Shown piece after piece: positions 50,056 through 57,604 of a DNA stretch of 64,000 nucleotides. The notes under the pieces were generated by a model, which was not told the DNA's origin, did not search any database, and saw nothing but the letters and a program-made list of their open reading frames with translations. A program made the position numbers and the translations under genes. The DNA is from Rhizobium terrae (GTDB taxonomy: Bacteria; Pseudomonadota; Alphaproteobacteria; Rhizobiales; Rhizobiaceae): NCBI RefSeq assembly GCF_003425685.1, contig NZ_QJKM01000004.1:310001-374000 (forward strand), read 5' to 3'. Numbering within the stretch: the first letter of the stretch is position 1; each line of letters begins with the position of its first letter.

Positions 50056-51924
50056 ATGAAGATGCCCCGCCCCGCGCTCACTGAAATTGCCGCCGCAACC
50101 GCCCCAACGGGCGTCGCCGGCGGGGCCGCCACCGACCCCGTGCTCGGCCCACTGCCAGTCTGGAAGCTTTCCGACCTCTACCCCGCCAAGGACGATCCGG
50201 CCTTCACCGCCGACTTGCAGAAGGCCGCATCGCTGTCACTTGCCTTCGAGGAAAAATGGAAGGGCAAGCTCGCCGACGCCGCGACGAAAACCGGCATGGA
50301 CGGAATCGGCGAGGCGCTGAAGCAATACGAGGCCCTTGACGACCTTCTCGGCAAAATCGGTTCGTTCGCCGGCCTCACCTATTTCTCGGATACTTCGAAC
50401 CCCGCCAACGGTAAGTTCTACGGCGACGTGCAGGCGAAGCTCACCAACATGTCGGCGCACCTTCTTTTCTTCGCGCTCGAACTCAACCGCATCGACGACG
50501 CGGTCATGGACGCCTGCATGGACCGCGATCCGGCCGCCGGCCACTATCGCCCCTGGATCGTCGATCTGAGGAAGGACAAGCCCTTCCAGCTGGACGACAA
50601 GCTGGAACAGCTGTTCCTGGAAAAGTCGATGACGTCGGCAGCCGCCTTCAACCGCCTGTTCGACGAAACCATGGCCGAACTGCGGTTCGACGTCGACGGC
50701 GAGAAACTGCCGCTCGAAATCACCCTCAACATGCTGCAGGAGCCGGAGCCGGACGTGCGCGCCAAGGCGGCGGCCGCCCTTTCGAAGACCTTCGGCGAGA
50801 ACCTGCGCGTCTTCACGCTAATCACCAACACCCTCGCCAAGGACAAGGAGATCTCCGACCGCTGGCGCGGCTTCGAGGATATCGCCGACTCGCGTCATCT
50901 GGCGAACCGTGTCGAGCGCGAGGTGGTCGATGCTCTGGCCGAGGCCGTCGCCCGCGCCTATCCGCGCCTCTCGCACCGCTATTACGCCATGAAGGCGAAA
51001 TGGCTCGGCATGGAGCAACTGAATTTCTGGGACCGCAACGCGCCGCTGCCGGAAACCCCGAACGCGCTGATCCCGTGGGCCGAGGCCAAGGAGACGGTGC
51101 TTTCCGCCTATGGCAACTTCGCGCCGGAAATGGCCGAGATCGCCGGCCGCTTCTTCGACGAGGAATGGATCGACGCCCCGGTGCGCCCCGGCAAGGCGCC
51201 GGGCGCCTTCGCGCATCCGACGGTGCCGTCCGCCCATCCTTATGTGCTCGTCAACTACATGGGCAAGCCGCGCGACGTGATGACGCTCGCCCACGAACTC
51301 GGCCATGGCGTGCACCAGGTGCTCGCCGGCGGCCAGGGCGCCCTGATGTGCCAGACGCCGCTGACGCTTGCCGAGACGGCTTCGGTCTTCGGCGAGATGC
51401 TGACCTTCCGGGCGCTTCTCGAAAAGACCAGGGACAAGCGCGAACGCAAGGCAATGCTCGCCCAGAAAGTCGAGGACATGATCAACACGGTCGTGCGCCA
51501 GATCGCCTTCTATCAGTTCGAGCGCAAGGTCCACACGGCCCGCAAGGACGGCGAGCTGACCGCCGAGCAGATCGGCGAACTGTGGCTTTCCGTGCAGGGC
51601 GAAAGCCTCGGCCCGGCGATCCGGATCTCGGAAGGCTATGAAACGTGGTGGACCTACATCCCCCACTTCATCCATTCGCCTTTCTACGTCTATGCCTATG
51701 CTTTCGGCGACTGCCTGGTGAACTCTCTCTATGCGGTCTATCAGAACGCCGCCCCGGGCTTCCAGCAGAAGTATTTCGAGCTGCTCAAAGCCGGCGGCAC
51801 CAAACATCACTCCGAACTGTTGAAGCCCTTCGGCCTCGATGCCGCCGACCCGTCCTTCTGGTCGAAGGGCCTGTCGATGATCGAAGGGCTGATCGACGAG
51901 CTGGAGGCTCTGGACAAGGCGTAG
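50056..51924 (+). CDS. pepF: Oligoendopeptidase F (M3 family)
   Basis: 622 residues. The zinc motif is 'VMTLAHELGHGVHQ' (HExxH) with a downstream Glu in 'LAETASVFGEMLTF'. The N-terminal 'LPVWKLSDLYPAKDDPAF' and 'SFAGLTYFSDTSNP' are typical of the M3B subfamily. It cuts short peptides in the cytoplasm; no signal peptide is present. The ATG at 50056 follows GAAGGA. The gene is followed by a rhizobial intergenic repeat and then pabB. Confidence 0.92.
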   Translation: MKMPRPALTEIAAATAPTGVAGGAATDPVLGPLPVWKLSDLYPAKDDPAFTADLQKAASLSLAFEEKWKGKLADAATKTGMDGIGEALKQYEALDDLLGKIGSFAGLTYFSDTSNPANGKFYGDVQAKLTNMSAHLLFFALELNRIDDAVMDACMDRDPAAGHYRPWIVDLRKDKPFQLDDKLEQLFLEKSMTSAAAFNRLFDETMAELRFDVDGEKLPLEITLNMLQEPEPDVRAKAAAALSKTFGENLRVFTLITNTLAKDKEISDRWRGFEDIADSRHLANRVEREVVDALAEAVARAYPRLSHRYYAMKAKWLGMEQLNFWDRNAPLPETPNALIPWAEAKETVLSAYGNFAPEMAEIAGRFFDEEWIDAPVRPGKAPGAFAHPTVPSAHPYVLVNYMGKPRDVMTLAHELGHGVHQVLAGGQGALMCQTPLTLAETASVFGEMLTFRALLEKTRDKRERKAMLAQKVEDMINTVVRQIAFYQFERKVHTARKDGELTAEQIGELWLSVQGESLGPAIRISEGYETWWTYIPHFIHSPFYVYAYAFGDCLVNSLYAVYQNAAPGFQQKYFELLKAGGTKHHSELLKPFGLDAADPSFWSKGLSMIEGLIDELEALDKA

Positions 51925-51933
51925 GGCATAGCA

Positions 51934-52070
51934 GCCCCTCATCCGGCTGCCGCCACCTTCTCTCCGCTCGCGGGGAAGAAAGGACACGCTGCGCCGTTCT
52001 GCCCCGATCGCCGCGCTGGGCGTGGCACGTCCCTCGCCTCGTTTACGGGGAGAGGGTAAGGGTGAGGGGC
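51934..52070. repeat. Rhizobial intergenic palindromic element
   Basis: The element begins GCCCCTCATCCGGCTGCC and ends GAGAGGGTAAGGGTGAGGGGC. Its outer 8-bp arms GCCCCTCA/TGAGGGGC are perfect, and the inner CCTTCTCTCCG/GGGGAGAGGG parts are partly complementary. This 'cccctcatccggctgccgcc...' family (RIME-like) is dispersed in many Rhizobiales genomes. A second GTGAGGGGCAA follows at about 52080. Confidence 0.75.
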
Positions 52071-52106
52071 AAGCACTCGTGAGGGGCAATTGGACATCGC
52101 AATGGA

Positions 52107-53294
52107 ATGACAAAAGACGCCCCCTTCGCGCTCTTCCGTGACGACCCTACCGGCCGAAGCCTCGTTTTCGACCGGCCGAAGGAAATCGTCACGGCCCGGA
52201 CCGCCGCCGAGGTGCTGCCCGCACTTCGGCACCTGGAAGACGCGCGCCTCGCCGGCCAATGGCTGGCAGGCTATATTTCCTACGAGGCCGGCTACGTCTT
52301 CGAGGAGAAGCTCCGGCACCTGATCGTCGACAACCGGCCGACGCCGCTGATTACCATGGGCATATTCGACGCGCCCTCCGGCAACGAACATCCGCTCGCC
52401 GAGCCGCACGGCGCAATCATCGACGACGGCTCCTCGCAGGGCTCGTTCCTCAGCGAACCGCGCGCGATGTGGGACCTCGCGACGTACCGGGAACGGTTCG
52501 ACCGGCTCCACCAGCACCTGCGCAACGGCGACTGCTACCAGGCGAACCTGACCATGCCGATCACCGCCCGCTGGGAAGGCGATCCGCTGAGGGCCTTCTG
52601 GTCGCTGGTCGCGCGCCAGCCGGTGCGCTACGGCGCCTTCATCGACTTTGCCGGGGAGACGGGCGGACCGCTGATCCTGTCGCGCTCGCCGGAGCTGTTC
52701 TTTTCGGTCGACAAGGACCGCTTCATCGAAACCCATCCGATGAAAGGCACCGCGCCGCGCGGCGCAACCGCCGGAGAGGACGAGGCGATCGTCGCCGACA
52801 TGCTGGCCGACGAGAAGACGCTCGCCGAAAACCGGATGATCGTCGACCTGCTGCGCAACGATATTTCCGTCATCAGCGAGGTTGGCACGCTCACGGTTCC
52901 GAAACTTTTCGAGATCGAGACCTATCCGACCGTCCACCAGATGGTGAGCCATGTGCGTGCCAGGCTGCGGCCGGAGATCGGCTTTCCCGAAATCCTCGCC
53001 GCCCTCTTCCCCTGCGGCTCCATTACCGGCGCCCCCAAGATGTGGGCGATGCAGATCCTCGACCGGCTGGAGGACGAACCCCGCGACGCCTATTGCGGCG
53101 CGATCGGCTGGTGCGACCCGTCGGGTCCGATGCGTTTTTCGGTGGCAATCCGCACGATCTCGCTTTTCAACGACGGCAAAGCCGTCTTCAATGCCGGCGG
53201 CGGAATCGTCTTCGACTCGAAGGCGGAAGCCGAGTATGATGAGTGCCTGTTGAAGGCACGCTTTGCGGTGGGCGACCAATGGATTTCTCGCTGA
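52107..53294 (+). CDS. pabB: Aminodeoxychorismate synthase component I
   Basis: 395 residues. It aminates chorismate for p-aminobenzoate and folate synthesis. Chorismate-binding signatures are present: 'GDCYQANLTMPI', 'ILSRSPELFFSVD', 'ETHPMKGTAPRGAT', 'NRMIVDLLRNDIS', 'HQMVSHVRARL' and 'SITGAPKMWAMQIL'. The 'MKGTAPRG' Lys is typical of PabB rather than TrpE. No glutaminase gene (pabA) is adjacent. The 3' end overlaps the aminotransferase-type gene by 16 bases. Confidence 0.92.
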   Translation: MTKDAPFALFRDDPTGRSLVFDRPKEIVTARTAAEVLPALRHLEDARLAGQWLAGYISYEAGYVFEEKLRHLIVDNRPTPLITMGIFDAPSGNEHPLAEPHGAIIDDGSSQGSFLSEPRAMWDLATYRERFDRLHQHLRNGDCYQANLTMPITARWEGDPLRAFWSLVARQPVRYGAFIDFAGETGGPLILSRSPELFFSVDKDRFIETHPMKGTAPRGATAGEDEAIVADMLADEKTLAENRMIVDLLRNDISVISEVGTLTVPKLFEIETYPTVHQMVSHVRARLRPEIGFPEILAALFPCGSITGAPKMWAMQILDRLEDEPRDAYCGAIGWCDPSGPMRFSVAIRTISLFNDGKAVFNAGGGIVFDSKAEAEYDECLLKARFAVGDQWISR

Positions 53295-53983
53295 TCGAAA
53301 CGATGCGATGGGAACCCGGCACGGGCTTCCTGCGCCTGGAGCAGCACCTGCGCCGGCTGAGCCGGTCCGCGGACGCACTCGGTTTCCGGCAGCCGCCGGC
53401 CGACACGCAGAAGCAGCTCGCCACGGCGGTGGCGGCCGGCGAGACCGCGCTGCGGGTGCGCCTCGTCATGACCTATCGCGGCAAGATCGACATCACCACG
53501 ACGCCCTTCGTCCCATTCCCTGCCGATACGGTCTGGCGGGTCCAGGTGGCAGAGACGAAGATGCCGTCGGACGATGCGATGTACCGCCACAAGACCTCCC
53601 GCCGCGAACTCTATGAAGCCGCCCGCGCCGAATTCGCGCCGGAGGATGCGGACGAGGTCCTTCTCCTGAACGAACGTGGAGAGATCTGCGAAGGCACCAT
53701 CACCAACGTCTTCATCGAGCAATCCGACGGCACGCTTGCGACACCTGCCCTGTCGAGCGGTCTCCTTCCCGGCATCCTGCGTGCCGACCTGATCCGTGAA
53801 GGAAAGGCGAAAAGCCAGGTCCTCAAGCTCGCCGATCTCGAAGGCCGCCGCTTTTTCGTCGGCAATTCGCTCCGCGGCCTGATCGCCGCCGAACTGGTCG
53901 GCGGAGCTGCGCGGTCGGAAATACCGTCGGAAGCTCCTCCTTCTGCGACCCGCCCCGCCAAGACCGCCAAGGCAGGCCGATAG
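53279..53983 (+). CDS. Class IV aminotransferase-like protein (PabC-type)
   Basis: 234 residues. The fold-type IV PLP signature is visible: 'MYRHKTSRRELYEAARAEF' (PLP Lys), 'DEVLLLNERGEICEGTITNVFIE' and 'TPALSSGLLPGILRADLIREG'. Its overlap with pabB suggests it is 4-amino-4-deoxychorismate lyase, the next step to p-aminobenzoate. It starts at the ATG of 53279 inside pabB. The C-terminal tail is Ala/Pro/Lys-rich. Its stop overlaps the GTG of the DUF4440 gene. Confidence 0.87.
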   Translation: MDFSLIETMRWEPGTGFLRLEQHLRRLSRSADALGFRQPPADTQKQLATAVAAGETALRVRLVMTYRGKIDITTTPFVPFPADTVWRVQVAETKMPSDDAMYRHKTSRRELYEAARAEFAPEDADEVLLLNERGEICEGTITNVFIEQSDGTLATPALSSGLLPGILRADLIREGKAKSQVLKLADLEGRRFFVGNSLRGLIAAELVGGAARSEIPSEAPPSATRPAKTAKAGR

Positions 53984-54357
53984 TGGCCGCGCCGCAGCCG
54001 CTCGCCGATCATCTTCTGGCGCTCGAAACCGCCTTGCAGACCCGCGAGGTCCGCAGTTCGGAACAAAGGATCCGCGAGTTGCTGGCGCCGGAATTTCGCG
54101 AATTCGGCCGCTCCGGCCTCGCCTACACTTTCGACGACATCGTCTCCCGCCTCACCGACGAGACGGGACCCGACAATACGGGCATTGCGGATTTCACCGT
54201 TTCCCTGATTGCCGAAACGGTCGCGCTCGCCACCTATCGCGGCATCCGCATCGAGGACGACGGCAGCCGGCAGTTCGCCAACCGCAGCTCCATCTGGCGC
54301 CTTGATCCGGACGGCAAATGGCGCATGGTCTTCCACCAGGGCACGGCGGCGGCGTGA
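53983..54357 (+). CDS. DUF4440 (NTF2-like) protein
   Basis: 124 residues. 'HLLALETALQTREVRSSEQR', 'LLAPEFREFGRSGLAYTFDD' and 'RSSIWRLDPDGKWRMVFHQG' match the DUF4440 NTF2-like fold, with a hydrophobic pocket but no assigned reaction. The GTG start at 53983 shares one base with the TAG of the aminotransferase-type gene, so the two are coupled. Confidence 0.82.
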   Translation: MAAPQPLADHLLALETALQTREVRSSEQRIRELLAPEFREFGRSGLAYTFDDIVSRLTDETGPDNTGIADFTVSLIAETVALATYRGIRIEDDGSRQFANRSSIWRLDPDGKWRMVFHQGTAAA

Positions 54358-54358
54358 A

Positions 54359-55258
54359 ATGACGCAGTTCACCTATACGCCCTATGACGGCTCGTCCAAA
54401 CCCTTCGCGATCGGGCTCATGCAGCTCGATCCGGCCCGCTGGATCGAGCCGGATGGCGACCTTTCCTATCATCTCGCGGAAAAGCGGAAACTCTTCGTCG
54501 AGCACGGCGAACAGGTGTTCCGTGCCGAGCCGGGTACGGAAGACGCCCAGCGGGAGATCCTCGACGCGCTCTCCGAATACCTTCCCTCGCAGCATCCGGC
54601 CGTCTATCGCCGCGACGGCAATGGGATGGAAATGCCCGGCCACCGCATCGACCTCTCCGAGGCCTCGCCGCCGCTCCTCCGCGCCGGTCTTCTGGTGCAG
54701 GACGATCTCGTCGTCATGCGCAGGGGCGAAAACGGCTGGCGCCTCGCCGCCGCCTTCCTTGCCTTCCCCTCCTCCTGGTCGCTTGCGGAGAAGTTCGGCA
54801 AGGTGATGGACGAGGTGCATGCGCCGGTGCCGGATTTTGGCGAGGGCAGCCGCAATGCCGGCCTTATCAACCGCATGTTCGACAACCTCTCGCCGGAGCG
54901 TTTCGTGGTGCGCTGGAATTGGTCGATCAACTGGGGCTACAAGCTCTATCGGCCCGCCCCGCAATTGGCTGCCGAAACCGGGAACGTGCCTTCGGAAGGG
55001 GCATATCTGAGGGTAGAGCGCCAGACGCTTCGGAAAATGCCGGTTTCCGGCGATATCCTTTTCACCATCCGCATCTATCTCGATCCGGTCACCGCGATCC
55101 GCTCGCAGCCGAACGCTGCGGAACTGGCCACCTCCCTCGCCAACCAGCTGGAGGAGATGACCGAGGCCCAGATCGACTACAAGGGCCTTTCCGCCAAACG
55201 TCCCGGGCTTGTCGCGATGCTCCGCGAGCTCGCCGCCACGCCGCTCGCCGTCGAATAA
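54359..55258 (+). CDS. DUF3445 heme-dependent oxidative N-demethylase-like protein
   Basis: 299 residues. 'FAIGLMQLDPARWIEPDGDL', 'EKRKLFVEHGEQVF', 'SFPSSW'-like 'AAFLAFPSSWSLAEKFGK', 'VHAPVPDF', 'NWSINWGYKLYRP' and 'YLRVERQTLRKMPVSGDILF' match DUF3445, the HODM family; some members bind heme and N-demethylate dimethylamine. The reaction here is not known. It begins 1 base after the DUF4440 stop and is the last gene of the pabB-led operon. Confidence 0.82.
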   Translation: MTQFTYTPYDGSSKPFAIGLMQLDPARWIEPDGDLSYHLAEKRKLFVEHGEQVFRAEPGTEDAQREILDALSEYLPSQHPAVYRRDGNGMEMPGHRIDLSEASPPLLRAGLLVQDDLVVMRRGENGWRLAAAFLAFPSSWSLAEKFGKVMDEVHAPVPDFGEGSRNAGLINRMFDNLSPERFVVRWNWSINWGYKLYRPAPQLAAETGNVPSEGAYLRVERQTLRKMPVSGDILFTIRIYLDPVTAIRSQPNAAELATSLANQLEEMTEAQIDYKGLSAKRPGLVAMLRELAATPLAVE

Positions 55259-55419
55259 ATCCGCAGATTTCTCCGCCGAAACCGGCAGGCTCTTTATTGT
55301 GACGCCGTTTTATGATCTAGAGCGCCGCGAAAATGCGCTTTCAGCATCACTACCATCCGTTCACTGCCGAAGAAGCGGGGCAGCGGCCCCAACAGGCCGC
55401 CGATCCAAAGGAGAAAGAC

Positions 55420-56874
55420 ATGTCAGAGACTACCTATCCGGTGTATGGCGAAATCACCGGCCCGATCGTGATGATCGGTTTCGGTTCGATCGGCCGCGGC
55501 ACGCTGCCGCTCATCGAACGCCATTTCAAGTTCGACAAGAGCCGGATGGTCGTCATCGACCCGCGGGACGAGCCCGCCGACATGGAAATCCTCAAGAAGC
55601 ACGGCGTCCGTCACATCAAGGAATATGTGACCAGGGACAATTACAAGGACCTGCTGAAGCCGCTTCTGACGGCCGGCGAAGGCCAGGGCTTCTGCGTCAA
55701 TCTCTCGGTCGATACCGGTTCGCTCGACATCATGAAGCTCTGCCGCAAACTCGACGTGCTCTATATCGACACGGTCGTCGAGCCCTGGCTCGGTTTCTAT
55801 TTCGACAAGAACATGAAGAACGCCGATCGCACCAACTATGCGCTGCGCGAAACCGTTCGCAAGGAAAAGGCCAAGAATCCGGGCGGCGCGACCGCCGTTT
55901 CCACCTGCGGCGCGAACCCGGGCATGGTCTCCTGGTTCGTCAAGCAGGCGCTGGTCAACCTCGCCAACGACACGGGCCTGAAGTTCGACGAGCCGGACCA
56001 GCACGACCGCGAAGGCTGGGCGAAACTCATGAAGAAGCTCGGCGTCAAGGGCATCCACATCGCCGAGCGCGACACCCAGCGCACCAAGCACCCGAAGCCG
56101 CTCAACGTCTTCTGGAACACCTGGTCCGTCGAGGGTTTCATTTCCGAAGGCATGCAGCCGGCCGAACTCGGCTGGGGCACCCATGAGGAATGGATGCCGA
56201 AGAACGCCAGGAAGCACAAGAAGGGTTGCCAGGCCGCCATCTATCTGGAACAGCCGGGCGCCAATACCCGCGTCCGCAGCTGGTGCCCGACGCCCGGCGC
56301 CCAATACGGTTTCCTCGTCACCCACAACGAATCGATCTCGATCGCCGACTATTTCACGGTGCGCGACAAGGACGGCGAAGTGACCTTCCGCCCGACCTGC
56401 CATTACGCCTACCATCCGGCCAATGACGCGGTTCTCTCGCTGCATGAAATGTTCGGCGCCGGCGGCAAGCCGCAGCCGGTCCATCACGTTCTCGACGAGG
56501 ACGAGCTGGAGGACGGCATCGACGAACTCGGCGTACTGCTCTACGGCCACGAGAAAAACGCCTACTGGTACGGGTCTCGCCTGTCGCTCGAGGAAACCCG
56601 CCGCATCGCGCCCTATCAGAACGCCACCGGCCTGCAGGTGACCTCGGCGGTTCTCGCCGGCATGGTCTATGCGATCGAAAATCCCAAGGCCGGCATCGTC
56701 GAAGCCGACGAGATCGACTACAAGCGCTGCCTCGAAGTGCAGTTGCCCTATCTCGGCCCGGTCGAAGGCCATTACACCGACTGGACCCCGCTCGATGGCC
56801 GCCCGGGCCTCTTCCCGGAAGAGATCGACGAGAAGGATCCGTGGCAGTTCAAGAACATCCTCGTTCGCTCGTAA
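55420..56874 (+). CDS. hss: Homospermidine synthase
   Basis: 484 residues. It joins putrescine units (or putrescine and spermidine) to sym-homospermidine with NAD, giving the main polyamine of rhizobia. The NAD site 'IVMIGFGSIGRGTLPLIERH', the conserved 'VNLSVDTGSLDIMKLCRKL', 'YIDTVVEPWLGFY', 'STCGANPGMVSWFVKQAL', 'WNTWSVEGFISEG' and 'TCHYAYHPANDAV' match the bacterial family at full length. AAGGAG lies 8 bases before the ATG at 55420. A strong terminator follows. Confidence 0.95.
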   Translation: MSETTYPVYGEITGPIVMIGFGSIGRGTLPLIERHFKFDKSRMVVIDPRDEPADMEILKKHGVRHIKEYVTRDNYKDLLKPLLTAGEGQGFCVNLSVDTGSLDIMKLCRKLDVLYIDTVVEPWLGFYFDKNMKNADRTNYALRETVRKEKAKNPGGATAVSTCGANPGMVSWFVKQALVNLANDTGLKFDEPDQHDREGWAKLMKKLGVKGIHIAERDTQRTKHPKPLNVFWNTWSVEGFISEGMQPAELGWGTHEEWMPKNARKHKKGCQAAIYLEQPGANTRVRSWCPTPGAQYGFLVTHNESISIADYFTVRDKDGEVTFRPTCHYAYHPANDAVLSLHEMFGAGGKPQPVHHVLDEDELEDGIDELGVLLYGHEKNAYWYGSRLSLEETRRIAPYQNATGLQVTSAVLAGMVYAIENPKAGIVEADEIDYKRCLEVQLPYLGPVEGHYTDWTPLDGRPGLFPEEIDEKDPWQFKNILVRS

Positions 56875-56898
56875 GGCAAAAGCGGACTGACAGATCAG

Positions 56899-56927
56899 AG
56901 CCGCCTGCCCCGCAGGCGGCTTTTTTT
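56899..56927 (+). terminator. Rho-independent terminator of hss
   Basis: Perfect 10-bp stem AGCCGCCTGC/GCAGGCGGCT with loop CCC, then a run of T. Confidence 0.92.
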
Positions 56928-57032
56928 GTATGTTGAAAGTGGTCGCCTTTTCGCCGCCACATCTTGCGTTATGTAGGTCTGAGACGGCATGGTTCCGCTG
57001 CCAAGGCCGGATCGAATCGCGGGAGACAGATT

Positions 57033-57395
57033 ATGAAATTGAAAGCGAGCTTTGCGCTCATCGCGGCAGCCAGCTTCTTGTCTGCGTGCGTTTCCTCTCC
57101 GCCGCCCCGCCAGGCGCCTCCGCCGCAGCCGCAGGGCGTTGAAGGCACCTGGGTCGATCCGAACGGCATCGTCTCCACCTTCCAGGGCGGCACATTCAAC
57201 ACCCGCTCCAGCGACAGCAATACGCTGCTCGCCTCCGGCACCTACGTGAGCCTCTCGCCGACCCTCGTCGAGATCAACATGACCTCGCTGGTGCGCAAGA
57301 CCCAATCGCGCGTCAACTGCTCGCTGGTGTCGCCGACCCAGCTGAACTGCACGCAGGACAGCGGCGCCCAGTTCTCGCTCGCCCGCCGCAGTTGA
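57033..57395 (+). CDS. omp10: Omp10-like outer membrane lipoprotein
   Basis: 120 residues. A lipoprotein signal ends in LSAC (Cys19 lipidated). After a Pro-rich linker, the mature part '[19 protein letters not shown]', 'FNTRSSDSN', '[19 protein letters not shown]' and '[20 protein letters not shown]' closely follows Brucella Omp10, a minor outer membrane lipoprotein. Its role is envelope-related and not precisely known. GGGAG lies 8 bases before the ATG. It stands alone between two terminators. Confidence 0.88.
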   Translation: MKLKASFALIAAASFLSACVSSPPPRQAPPPQPQGVEGTWVDPNGIVSTFQGGTFNTRSSDSNTLLASGTYVSLSPTLVEINMTSLVRKTQSRVNCSLVSPTQLNCTQDSGAQFSLARRS

Positions 57396-57419
57396 ACCGA
57401 TCCGCAAGCGTGACGGCAA

Positions 57420-57445
57420 AAACCCCGCCCAGGCGGGGTTTCTCG
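57420..57445 (+). terminator. Rho-independent terminator of omp10
   Basis: Stem AAACCCCGC/GCGGGGTTT (9 bp, loop CCAG), 25 bases after the stop; a short T-rich tail follows. Confidence 0.8.
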
Positions 57446-57478
57446 TTTTGCGCGCACCTTCGAGGGCAAACGCACCTC

Positions 57479-57544
57479 TGTCATATTTCCCTTGAACCGG
57501 TCATCGCTTGGTGAAAACATGCCCGCCGGAACGGTTGTCATATT
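57479..57544. promoter_or_regulatory. Two TGTCATATT repeats upstream of the 5'-nucleotidase gene
   Basis: TGTCATATT occurs at 57479-57487 (preceded by C, giving CTGTCAT) and 57536-57544. CTGTCAT is the half-site of rhizobial PhoB boxes; the second half-site at the proper spacing is poor. Phosphate control would suit the gene. Confidence 0.3.
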
Positions 57545-57604
57545 GAAAAACTAGAACAGATAAAGAGGCGGCATAGCCGGCCGAATAAACAGAGGAGAGA
57601 TCAG

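Noticed and set aside
55423..56772. 449-codon minus-strand open frame
   Set aside because: Antisense shadow of homospermidine synthase.
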